Shown here piece by piece: positions 15,101-24,845 of a stretch of DNA of 64,000 nucleotides (positions are counted from its first letter, which is position 1; each line of letters opens with the position of its first letter). The stretch comes from Larus michahellis (lineage: Eukaryota; Chordata; Aves; Charadriiformes; Laridae). Made by a program: the position numbers and the translations under genes. Under the pieces are notes generated by a model. It was not told where the DNA came from and did not search any database. It saw nothing but the letters and a program-made list of their open reading frames with translations. The stretch covers positions 63,839,142 to 63,903,141 of the forward strand of contig NC_133896.1 of NCBI RefSeq assembly GCF_964199755.1, read 5' to 3'.

Positions 15101-18100
15101 AAGCTGAATTTGTGCTTTGAGAAGTCCCTGGGTACAGGAGGCAGGAATATTCTGGTAAAGGGAACTTGTGTTTCTGTCAGTTTACCAGTGATGTGGTTTT
15201 AGTAGTAGGCTGTCTCCAGTACTGGTGATCCCTCTTCTTTCACGAGTATTCATTTCAGAAAAGGAATATAATGCCGGGATTGTGGGAAGAAAACTTCATG
15301 GTTCTCAAGCACACCTTCTATTTTTAACTCTGAAATTTCTGTGGTGGAAGCCTTTTTGCTGAGTAGTTGAGCACGTCTATACATACAAACTAAGACTTGG
15401 TAGCTGTTTTATCTTGGCGATGATGAGCTTCTCCACACAGCAGTGCGACTTAGATCTCATTTACACAAGAAATTTGCTTTGTTAGTTCATTACCAGGTAC
15501 TGGGTAGTGCAAGTAACATGTTTGCACAGGACACACAGAGAAATAAACTTTCGTGGGGTTTCTGCAGACATCTTGTGGGAAATGTGTGTTAGTGTGCGTG
15601 AGGTTTCTTTCTTCTGCTTGTTGCTTTATGTTGTTGCTTTATGTCCCCAATAAAAAATCAGCTCATTACCATACTTCACCATTTCTGAACAATCTGCAGC
15701 AAATACTGTGGTTAGAAATTGATCGCTTGTCATTCTTTGTGTTCTTAGTCCTGAAGTTTGTGCCCTGTACTCTTTAAGAGGTGCAAATTTTGTTGAAGAA
15801 ACCTCTAACTATGGCCATTTTCTGTGGCTTTCAAGGGGTAAGATTTTTCATGTGTAGCTGGTCAAAACCCTCGCAATTGTTATGCTGTAGGCTCTGTTGC
15901 TATTTGTTCTTTTCTTGTTGGTTGACTTTTCAAAGTTATTTGAACAGAATGGCTGTAGAAAATGGATGGTTATCTTGATCCTGGTTGTCACAAGTCAGAA
16001 AAATGTCACCTGTAAATATTTAATGAGGCTTTGTGCAACTGACCTGATGGAGAACTGAGTAATGATGCGATCACAGGAGTCATGGCTTCTGTAACCCGGA
16101 TCTGCAAGGAAAAGAGAGCACCTTTCCTTTGCCAAGTTTTCTGTGACTTACAAGGTTTGTATTATTGCTAGCTTTTTTCTTTGATGTTTAAAGTGGTGTT
16201 TGTTTGGAGCTCTGCCTTAACAGCCTCCTCTGTCTTAGCTAGTTTAGTTTTCTGTGTGGGTTTGCTATATGTTTTTTCTGCATGGGCTTTTTACTTCTTG
16301 CAGAAAGGCGACAGAATGCTCAGTAAAAGAAAGCTGAGCTCTCCTCTCCCCTCAGCCCTACCTCTGCAGACAATAACCCCCCACCTTTTAATCTTGTAGA
16401 TTGTCGGTCAATTTTTGCACTGTCCGTCTGTGCTGGAGAGTGAGTTCAAACCCCGTTCAGAAGTCTGTCGTGAGGAAGTGGTTTTATACAAAAGGAGAAA
16501 TCAAAATGCTCTCAGAATTAGATGAGTTGGAGCTTAAAAATACTACTAAAGCTGCTCTAAGAGGAGAGTTACGAAACATAGAAAAAAGAGCCTTGATTTT
16601 CAGCATGCTAGTAACTACTGAGGTCTACAATTTAAAATCCTCCAAGCAATATGGGAAAAAGTTAGGAGGATAGTTGTGTCTGTATAATGTTCTTGCTGGT
16701 TTTGTGGTGCTTTCCACAGTGCCTGGTTTCTGGCGTAGCGTCAGTTTGCGAGCAGCAACAGACGACACATTAGACTGCTATCCCATGTGTTGTATCAGGG
16801 CACTGAATAATTAATATTCTATGGAAAGGATTAGTTGCCTCCACTTTTATCTCTTCCTTCTTGGTGCCCCATATGTGCTGCCAATTTTTAGTAGAAACTT
16901 GCTACTACAAGGGCTGAGGGGAGAGGAGAGCTCAGCTCTTCTTTTCCCAAGAAGAACTGGTGCTGGAGCACAAAAACTTCATTGTGGTCTATGTACTGTT
17001 AGTTGCCACCATGCAGGGCAAATTGGCTGTATTTCGTTAGAAAGTCTCAGGGAATTGTTTTAGGAACATTGGAGCTCAGAAATGAGACGTAGCCTTGAAC
17101 GCTAATTTTAATAATATGTCAGGAAGTGGGCAGGATGCCAGTTCAGGATACCAGTCACTAGTTGCCAATATCATGTTTTATATTGGTGAATAGCCCCAGA
17201 AATGGATAGTCTCTGTGTACCAAAATATTTCAGTGGCCAAAGAAATCTTCCAAGGTGCTTATGAATACTCAGCAGCACTGTGAACTGCAGCGGCAGCCAC
17301 ACCTCAGTACCAACATTATGAGAGAGTCCCTGGGAAAGTTCCGAGGGGAGAGGGACACACTTTTATGTGATGCAGGAAGAGTGGAAACCCTTGGGAAAAG
17401 CAGCACGCTGTTTACCCAGAGTGCCTAATTTCCTGTCAGCACTTTGCCCAAGGGGGAACAACAGACATATGTACTGTGTGACTTGTTTCCTAAATATTTC
17501 TTCCTGAGAAATGTGTTAGGACGAGAAAGTTCAGTCCAGTACTCTTGGTCAAATAAGTCCTTATGAGACCCTCATCCTCAGCATGTTCAGCAAATGAAGT
17601 TGCAGTCATCCAGTCTGCACCTTCTTTCTTCTTTTAAGGTGGCTTTTATTTTGTTGGCTTACAGGGCAAACGTGGCTCTCCCTTTAGGCTTCTCACACGG
17701 GCAAAACATTAATTTAGTGCCCCAGGCCAAAGAAGTTCTCTAGTCACAGCAGTAATTTTAGAAGGATCTAATGTCAGCCAACAGAGTGATGGAAAGCCTT
17801 TTGTTAGATGGATTATCACAAGGCCGCAAAAGCTTTGAAAGTAAGAACGCATGCAATGAAAACACGGAGGTTTCTGGATAAGGAACTGACCTTTGCAAGT
17901 TTCACAATCTGCATCCCCTGACTGGCACGATGCAATTGCTTTGACAGTGCCAGGACACAAGAAGTTTGTACCTCCAGTCAGGCTTGCCAAAGTGGTAGGT
18001 AGCAATTCAGGCGCTAGTAATTTGGCTTTAGATGTTTTCCGTGCTGCTGAGGGCATATACTGGACTGACTTGTTTCACAATAACTTAAAATAACTCATCT

Positions 18101-18879
18101 TTGCAGGAGATCTTTGGTTGGGGCAGTTAGGGATTTTCCCTTCATATTCTTCACCAAACAATGTAGCTTTTGTTATGTGGGGTGGGGTTTTTTTTTTATC
18201 AAACAAAAAAAAATTAATAAATCTTAAAGGGTCAACCCCCCAAAAAATCACCATTATTTTTCCTCTTTTCATTGTTGTTGTGCCTGATGGGTGCTGGGAA
18301 GTCCTTTTGACCATTTTCCTCAGAGGGCTCGTTGATGGTCTCCTTAGCAAGGACTGTATCACTGATGCTCTGTGAGGGAATGAAAGCGGTGTGCCACGAG
18401 AGATGGAGTCTAAATGGGAGGTCTAGAAGAGAGGGGAGGCGTCAGAAAATCCAGTTGCGATTCATGCACAACGCAGCATGGAAATGACAATTAGTGTTGA
18501 ACTGACGGACAATAAAATGCCTTGATTGGGTTCCAGGAGCTGAAATGAAGCACTGAAGAATGCTTGGTTTCTTGAATCATGAAGATTTGGCATCTTTTGG
18601 TGTTTTCGTTTTGTGGTGTGGTTTTTTTTTTTTTGTTTTTTTTTTTTTTTTAAAAGAATGATGAAAGGTCAGTGTTGTCCCAGCTTGGCATGAAAGCAAG
18701 TCTGAAAATACCGGAATTTCCCATCGACTGGGGTTATTTTTACTGATAGTTGACGAGTGCTCTGGGAACGGCGTCAAACACCCAACAGAGCGCTCGTGGC
18801 TGCCGGTGTTGGGGCCTCACAGCCTTTTAAAGCACAGTTCTTTGTAAAACATATCTTTTTTTTACAAGCCGAGTTCTGA
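12111..18879. other. Intergenic region between SSBP1 and CREB3L2
   Basis: About 6.8 kb of AT-leaning DNA. I found no conserved coding exon, RNA gene or clear transposon. Open frames here are short (up to 115 codons) and lack splice or family support. Simple tracts include T/A runs at 18187-18213 and an interrupted T-run at 18622-18651. Confidence 0.6.
18622..18651. repeat. Interrupted poly(T) tract
   Basis: T13, one G, then T16. It ends about 230 bp before the CREB3L2 CpG island. Confidence 0.9.
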
Positions 18880-19420
18880 CCCGGCCCAAACCGACCGGTG
18901 GGCCGCGCTAGGCCCTATCCAACCTTTGGCCGTTTTCACGCCTCTTTTTAAACCAGACTGACGGACCGAGCGACCGGTTGCTCCAAACCCTGCTGCGGGG
19001 TAGGTCACCCCAGCGCTGGGGGTGGCGCGGGGGAGGGGGGAAGCTGCCGCGGCCGCTCCCCCCCAGCGCTGCCCGCCCTGAGGCGAGGCCGGCCCCGTCC
19101 TCTCGCTGGCGGGAACCGCCTCAGCCCGCTGCCCTGACCGGGGCGGGGGGACCCAGCCAAACGGCTGAAGAAGGGGCTGCGGTGCACCGGGGGAGGCCCA
19201 GCCGCTGCCCTCCGGCAGGAGAATGGGCCGCGGGGGAGGCCGGGCCGCCGCGCTCCGGCCCGGCAGCAGGCGCCGCTGCGCTCCCGGCTCCGGCCGCGAC
19301 CCCCGGCCGCCGCCCCCGTCCTCACACAGCCGGGTGGGCGGGGCGGCGCGCGCCGGCTGCAGTCTTGTCGTTGTGCCGTTGGCTGGCGCGCCCGTCACTC
19401 CCGGAGGTCGCGGCTCTCCC

Positions 19421-19425
19421 ATTGG
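19421..19425 (-). promoter_or_regulatory. Inverted CCAAT box 1
   Basis: CCCATTGGCC fits an NF-Y site in reverse orientation. Confidence 0.5.
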
Positions 19426-19522
19426 CCGCACCAGGGCACGGGGGGGCCGCCCTCGCCGTGACGCGCCGCGGGTAGCTCCCGCCCACATTCCACAGCTGGA
19501 GGCGTGGGGGGGCCGAGCGCCC

Positions 19523-19527
19523 ATTGG
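19523..19527 (-). promoter_or_regulatory. Inverted CCAAT box 2
   Basis: CCCATTGGGG. A CGTGG lies 15 nt upstream, which is not the 9-nt spacing of an ER-stress element. Confidence 0.5.
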
Positions 19528-19564
19528 GGCGCGGCCCGCCGGCCGGCCGAGCTCCTCGCCCTCC

Positions 19565-19569
19565 ATTGG
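19565..19569 (-). promoter_or_regulatory. Inverted CCAAT box 3
   Basis: TCCATTGGCG, 42 bp after box 2 and 14 bp before the first GC box. Confidence 0.5.
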
Positions 19570-19744
19570 CGGGTCGGGCGGCGGGGGCGGGGCCAGGCGG
19601 GAGGGGGCGGGGGCGTGGCGGGGCGCAGCTGGCGCTGTGACCCGCCCGCCCTGACACCCGCACACTGCCGGCGGCGGCGGGGACGCGGCCTCAGCGCGGC
19701 GCCGGGCCCGGGCAGCGGCGGGAGAGAGAGGGGTTCCACGGCCT

Positions 19745-19768
19745 ATGGGAGCGGGCGGCGCGGTGTAA
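19745..19768 (+). CDS. Short upstream ORF (7 codons) in CREB3L2 5' leader
   Basis: ATG GGA at 19745 opens a 7-residue frame (MGAGGAV) closed by TAA 19766-19768, 66 nt before the main ATG and in another frame. It matters only if transcription starts upstream of it, which sequence alone cannot settle. uORF control is well known in the ATF/CREB group. Confidence 0.4.
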   Translation: MGAGGAV

Positions 19769-19834
19769 GCCGGCCGCCGCGTGTGGGCGGGGGGGCGGAC
19801 AGCGGTGGCGGTGCCCCCGTGTGTTGAGGCCGCC

Positions 19835-19939
19835 ATGGAGGTGTGCGAGAGCGGTGGGGAGCAGCCGCTGCTGCAGTGGGACCGCAAGCTGAGCGAGCTG
19901 TGCGAGCCCGCCGACCCCGACACCCTGCTGTGCCACACG
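19835..19939 (+). CDS. CREB3L2: CREB3L2 first coding exon (35 aa, partial gene)
   Basis: The ATG has an excellent context (GCCGCCATGG). It opens MEVCESGGEQPLLQWDRKLS, ELCEPADPDTLLCHT and ends at the donor GTGAGG (19940). The pattern ME(V)-ES-G-LQWDRKLSEL and the exon ending in HT are the N-terminus of CREB3L2 (BBF2H7), the start of its acidic activation domain. Family knowledge: it is an ER-anchored type II bZIP factor, cut by S1P/S2P under ER stress or secretory demand, whose N-terminal half then enters the nucleus to activate secretory genes such as SEC23A in cartilage. The bZIP and transmembrane exons are not in the window. CREB3L1 is the only serious alternative, but the LQWDRKLSEL string favours L2. 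Confidence 0.92.
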
Positions 19940-20770
19940 GTGAGGAGCGGCCGGGGGGGTGCCGGGAGGGAGGGGGCGGGATGGCTGAGGCGACCCCCGT
20001 GGGCGGCCGCGTTTCGGGGGGGTCGTACCGGGCGGCCTCGGCCCCACCTTGGGGCGGGCGTCGGTGCCAGGCGGGTGCTCGCCCGCCGCCGCCGCCGCCT
20101 CTCCGGGGGCTACCGCCCCGCCGGGCCTGGCCCACCCCCCCCCTGGGGGAGTGAGGTGCCCCCCGGGACAGGCCTGGAGCCCAGCCCGGGCCCCGCCGCC
20201 TCCCTGCGGGGGCAGCCCTCCCTCCGCCCGGCCGGGGCTCCCGCTTCCCCCCCGGCGCTGGCGGCTTCTACCGGGGCCCCATCAAGAGTCGTCGGATGCG
20301 TCTTGTTCTCCAAACTCCTCCAAAGCCAGACTCTGCGGACACCGTCCCGTTTCCCGGGCTGTCCCAGCGCAGGAAGGAAGCGATAGAAGGGCAAGGTTTG
20401 TCCCGGCAGCCCGGGACGGACAGATGGATGTCGTGAACCACGGGGCTCCCCTTCCCTGGAACTTGATTGTTGGCCGTCATGCCAGGAAAGTTGCCTGTCC
20501 CATAGGCATGCTGTGGGGAGTCTTCTAAAGATGTTGATGAAGTCCTTGCTTGAGTGGCTTTTAGGGCCAGCGCATGAAGTTCTGATGATCTTTTATTTAT
20601 TTTTTTTTTTTGACTGGAATCCCCATATTTTTGCTTGTGCAAAACACACAGTCAGGATAATCCCAAGGAAGCACATCTTTGCTTTGTTGTTTCTCCATTA
20701 ATCTGGAGGCTTTTTGCAAGCAGAGAGGTTCCACTTTCTAAAGCTGTATAGGTGCGAATCCTAATTGGAA

Positions 20771-20804
20771 GTGAGCTGGACTGCTTTGGGATGGTCCAGC
20801 TCAC
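20771..20804. repeat. 11-bp perfect hairpin
   Basis: GTGAGCTGGAC (20771-20781) pairs with 20794-20804 around a 12-nt loop. It lies about 830 bp inside intron 1. Confidence 0.8.
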
Positions 20805-23779
20805 GGGATGGGTGCACGGAAGACTGCTGGAGTCCACCATTTGTGTGAAGCACGTTGTAGTTGTCGAGCACGTCCTCGAATGGAGACCCAGAGTAGCATG
20901 GTGGTGGTGACTAGCATGTGGCAGAGTGCCTGAGGAAAGATCCTGGGCAGGTGCTGGTGGGCTCTCTTCATTTCCTTCTTGCACCTGAGAGAGTGAGGTG
21001 CAAACACGGTCACCCCACCGAGAGGGACCAACCTCTTCTCGTGGGAGCCGTGGTGATCCCACAGCACCACACGCGGCAAGGCAGCGTGCTGGGGCCGTGC
21101 GGAGATGGTGGTGTTAGTCTCGAAAGGCAAACAAGGAAAACCTTATTTGTTGTACGCGGTGGCCTTACTGATCCGGGGTCGAGTCCGTCACAAGCACCAA
21201 ACCTCATTTCGGCAGGAAGCACGCCTGCTGCTGCACGCATGACTGTCTTTAAACATTGTTTGGCTGCTTTGTCTTTGAAAATTCTTGGGCCTTCTTGCGC
21301 AATGTGTATCTTCTGGTAGATCCGGGGAAAAGCAATCATATGTTATGGTGGGTTGGTTGTTTGTTTTTTTTTAAAGAGCCAGCAGGACCACTTAACAATG
21401 GAAAGCTCTTTCTTCAAACAGCTGTTTTCCTGTGTTTTTTCTTTGACAAGACATAGTTTTTTACTTTAACAAGAGGAACGTTGTGAATGAAATGAGAGGC
21501 TCTTCAGAGAGTGCTCCCGCTCGGATTTTACAGTTGGGCTGGGATACTTCCTCCTGCTTTGTTTGGATCCTTGTGATGAGAACAGAGTTGCCACTCTTAA
21601 CTTTTGTTTTCTTCTTTAGTGTTCCCCTCTTTATTTCTTTTTTTTTTTTATTTAGTGCCCTGAAAGAGATCTTGAGCTTGGACTAGAACTTGGGGCTGTA
21701 GCAACACGTATATGTATGTTTTCTGCCCTATTTCAAGGAGCCTGGGACTTAGTTTTAAGTGTAGCTTGACAAACAAAACATCCTCGCTGTCTGGTAGATG
21801 GAAACGTGATGCTTTTCCTTCTGCTGTTTTCAAGTTTTATTGGGGATTTTAAGCTTCAAATGCTACAATGATGTGTGTTTTGCAAGAGGCAGTGCATCTG
21901 CAAAACCTTGGGCTGTGACTTCCCTATTGGGAGTAACGTTCTACCATTGATTTGTTTGTGTGTTTTTTTGTTTAAGAATTCTTTAGACTGCCTTAAAATC
22001 AAATAAAAAGTGTGAAATCAATTGAACCTTTTTGTTGTTTTTGGAATTCCTCTGAAAAAAGCTATAAGGAAAAAAAATAAAAGCAATTAAATGCTATGGA
22101 TAAAGCAGGTGTAGCGGTGTATTAGGATCTTATCCTTAAAGGAAAAAAGGGAAGTTTTCTGAAATTATGTGCTTTTATTCCCTCCCCCCAGAGAATGATG
22201 TTTCTGCCTGTTGAACTTTTTCTTTTGCAAAGCGTGTCCTATTATGTGGAGGAAAAATACCATGCTTGATATCATGAAACGCAAGTTTACCTCTGGCCAA
22301 AGCTTCATAGAATCATTTTTAAAAACAAAACAAACAAACAAACAAAAAACCCTCTGGATGAAACATTTGTTCTTCTCCTGGCTTATGCTTTCCATCTGGG
22401 AGGCCTGGTTTGACCCAGCTGTTTCTGATGAGTCTGTAAACTTATCGCAGGGTGTTTCTGAAAAGGTCAAGGTGATGAGGAGACCCTCCTGCGCTCCATC
22501 TGCCTGAGTGCCCACCACCAGTGCTAGCATCCTCACGGTTGAGGAACGTGCGAACACGTGTCCTATAGCATCTTCTGGTTTTTGCACACTCCTGAGGTGT
22601 CCCATAGCTGGAAGTGCGAGTCTACATTCAGGAAAACTTCTGAGTGGGCTTAGGAAAGGTGCCTGGGGTAGTCACGCAGCCCCAGGAGCGTGAGCTGGAC
22701 TGGCGAGGGGGAGGAGGGAGACGTCACAAGCAGGAAGAAGGATCCATGTCCTTTGGCAGTCGGACCCATGTGCGCAGACGGGCAAGGCTGAGAATTCTGT
22801 GCCAGCTGCCTTTTGTGTATTTTAAAGTTAAATTTTAACCTTTTTATGACCACAAAGTCTGCTCGTGGGTCTGGTTGATTTGAAGCTAGCAGACAAGTGT
22901 GAAAGTATGCAATGACTTAAAAACTTGACCTCTGTTTTAAACTGTTCCGGCCTGCCTTAATTACCAGGGCTGAAATCCAGCCTCCCGGGGATTTACATTT
23001 TTCTTTAACAGCTGATGATTTCACCGGCGCCTGGTGCAGCGTGAGGAACTGTACCCTCGCTCTGCTGGTGCTGTCAGTGATATCCTCAGCTGTGCTGGGA
23101 GAAACTGGGGCCTTGAGGATCTCAGCTCTGGCGTAGGCAGGCAGCAGTCCTTGAGGTGGCTCATTAGAGTCTTCACAGTTTATAGTAATCACCTGGATGC
23201 CAGATAGCTTTTTAGCTGTTATTTTTCCAGAGTGGCTTAGTTTCCCAGCTAAGAAAAGGCTGAAAGGTTTCCCAGAGGTGTGTTCATGGCATATGTGATG
23301 TGTCTGCATGTATAATATACATATGCCCTGTAGCTTGTTATGATTGTGTGGGTAATACTGTACGCTGGCATTGTGCAAGGTATTATTATTATTATATACT
23401 TTCTCTTTTTCCTGGCAGTCTAGCAGAAAGGAAGCACAAAGCCTGCCACCACCCAAAGGGAGCAGAAGTGTGGCCAGGTTGCAAACTCTTCACCTTCTTG
23501 CCGCTGCTCTTACTTTCCGTAACACCCAGTTGGGCTTGAAGTGGGAGAGCTCTGCCTGCCATTGTGGATCTCGTTTGGAGTTGATCCGCGGACCGGCTGT
23601 GATGGCATCCTCAGTGACAAATGCCAGATCTGATGCAGATGGATAAGTCTGTTGACAAACATGCTGTGAAATGCCAACTACCTGTCCTGTTGCTGGAAGG
23701 CAGCTGAAAGGCAGATGGTTCTTACGAGCCCTTGACATTTAAAAACTCCTTATTTAATACTGAGGAGGCAGGCTTTTTT

Positions 23780-23790
23780 CCCCCCCCCCC
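23780..23790. repeat. Poly(C) run
   Basis: Eleven C residues follow a short T-run. Length may be uncertain in the assembly. Confidence 0.85.
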
Positions 23791-24117
23791 ATTTTCATGG
23801 TTATTTTAACATACTAGCTGCTGGCTGCTGCTTCCAGATGGCAGCAAAACGCAGCTGAATGTAAATATGACTGTGGTCTTGGCATGGCAGATGTAGCATA
23901 CCTGTAGGGCAGCTGCAGTTCGAGGGCAGCGGCTGGCTTAAATATTTAGGACTACATTCCCAGATATTGTGTCCTGAGTGTCTTGATGATGAGTGATTAA
24001 CTAGAAGATATTTCAAGTGCTAAGTAGCCCAAATTGCTTATTCTTTAAAGAGCCTGACTATTGAACTCGAAGCCTTATATGAAAAAATTGAAGTGCCTCA
24101 AATACCTTATTGCTGAT

Positions 24118-24845
24118 TGTAGAATGGTTAGAGTTGGAAGGGAAGCTAAAGACCGTCTAGTTCCAATCCCTCTACTGTGGGCACGTGCACCTTCCACTAG
24201 ACCAGGTTGCTCAAAGCCCCATCCAACCTGACCTCGAACACTTCCCGGGATGGGGCGACTTCTCTGGGCAACCCATTCCAGTGTCTCATGACCCTCAGAT
24301 TAAAGAATTTCTTTCTGATATCTAATCTAAATCTCCCCTCTTTCAGTTTAAAACCATTACCCCTTGTCCTATCATAACACTCACTCCCTGATAAAGAGTC
24401 CCTCCCCATCTTTCTTGTGGGCCCCCTTTAGGTACTGGAAGGTCGCTATAATGTCTCCCCAGAGCCTTCTCTTCTCCAGGCTGAACAACCCCAACTCTCT
24501 CAGCCTGTCCTCATAGGAGAGGTGCTCCAGCCCTCTGATCATCTTCGTGGCCCTCCGCTGGACTCACTCCAACAGGTCCATGTCCTTCTTATGTTGGGAG
24601 CTCCAGAGCTGGACTCAGTACTCCAGGTGGGGTCTCATGAGAGCGGAGTAGAGGGGCAGAATCACCTCCCTTGACCTGCTGGCCATGCTTCTTTTGATGC
24701 AGCCCAGGATGTGGTTGGCTTTGTGGGCTGCGAGCTCACATTGCTGGCTCATGTTGAGCTTCTCATGAACCAACACCCCCAAGTCCTTCTCCTCAGGGCT
24801 GCTCTCAATCCATTCTGCACCCAGCCTGTATTTGCCTGAGCGATG
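24118..24845 (-). mobile_element. CR1 LINE, 5'-truncated, minus strand
   Basis: Read on the minus strand it gives the reverse-transcriptase C-terminal part of avian CR1: [51 protein letters not shown], then [30 protein letters not shown] and the 3' UTR ending at the ATTCTA-type tail near 24118. Frames are broken by stops and shifts, so it is dead. The 3' end is present and the 5' end is truncated, as is usual for CR1. It shares long stretches with the copy at 47388-47858 in opposite orientation. Confidence 0.93.

Larger units (their letters stand above)
18880..20300 (+). promoter_or_regulatory. CREB3L2: CpG-island promoter of CREB3L2
   Basis: This is strongly GC- and CpG-rich DNA of about 1.4 kb around the first coding exon. 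No TATA box is seen. Three ATTGG (inverted CCAAT) boxes lie at 19421-19425, 19523-19527 and 19565-19569. GC boxes lie at 19583-19594 and 19603-19615, and CRE half-sites at 19393-19397 (CGTCA) and 19459-19463 (TGACG). Transcription probably starts between about 19600 and 19740. Long open frames on both strands here are a GC-content effect. Confidence 0.85.
19940..24117. other. Intron segment without recognised genes
   Basis: The CpG island tails off by about 20300. The rest is unique-looking DNA with a few T-tracts (around 20605 and 21638) and an A/C simple repeat near 22322-22347. No transposon or exon was recognised. Confidence 0.5.

Noticed and set aside
19503..19527. Possible ER-stress element (CGTGG with ATTGG)
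   Set aside because: Spacing is 15 nt, not the required 9, so it does not fit the consensus.
18862..19938. 358-codon minus-strand open frame antisense to CREB3L2 exon 1
   Set aside because: Stop-poor because of very high GC; Pro/Ala/Arg/Gly-rich with no domain. Overlapping frames on both strands behave the same.
21175..21187. GGGGTCGAGTCCG resembling a tRNA T-arm/B box
   Set aside because: No A box or cloverleaf at the proper distance upstream; one mismatch to the B-box core.
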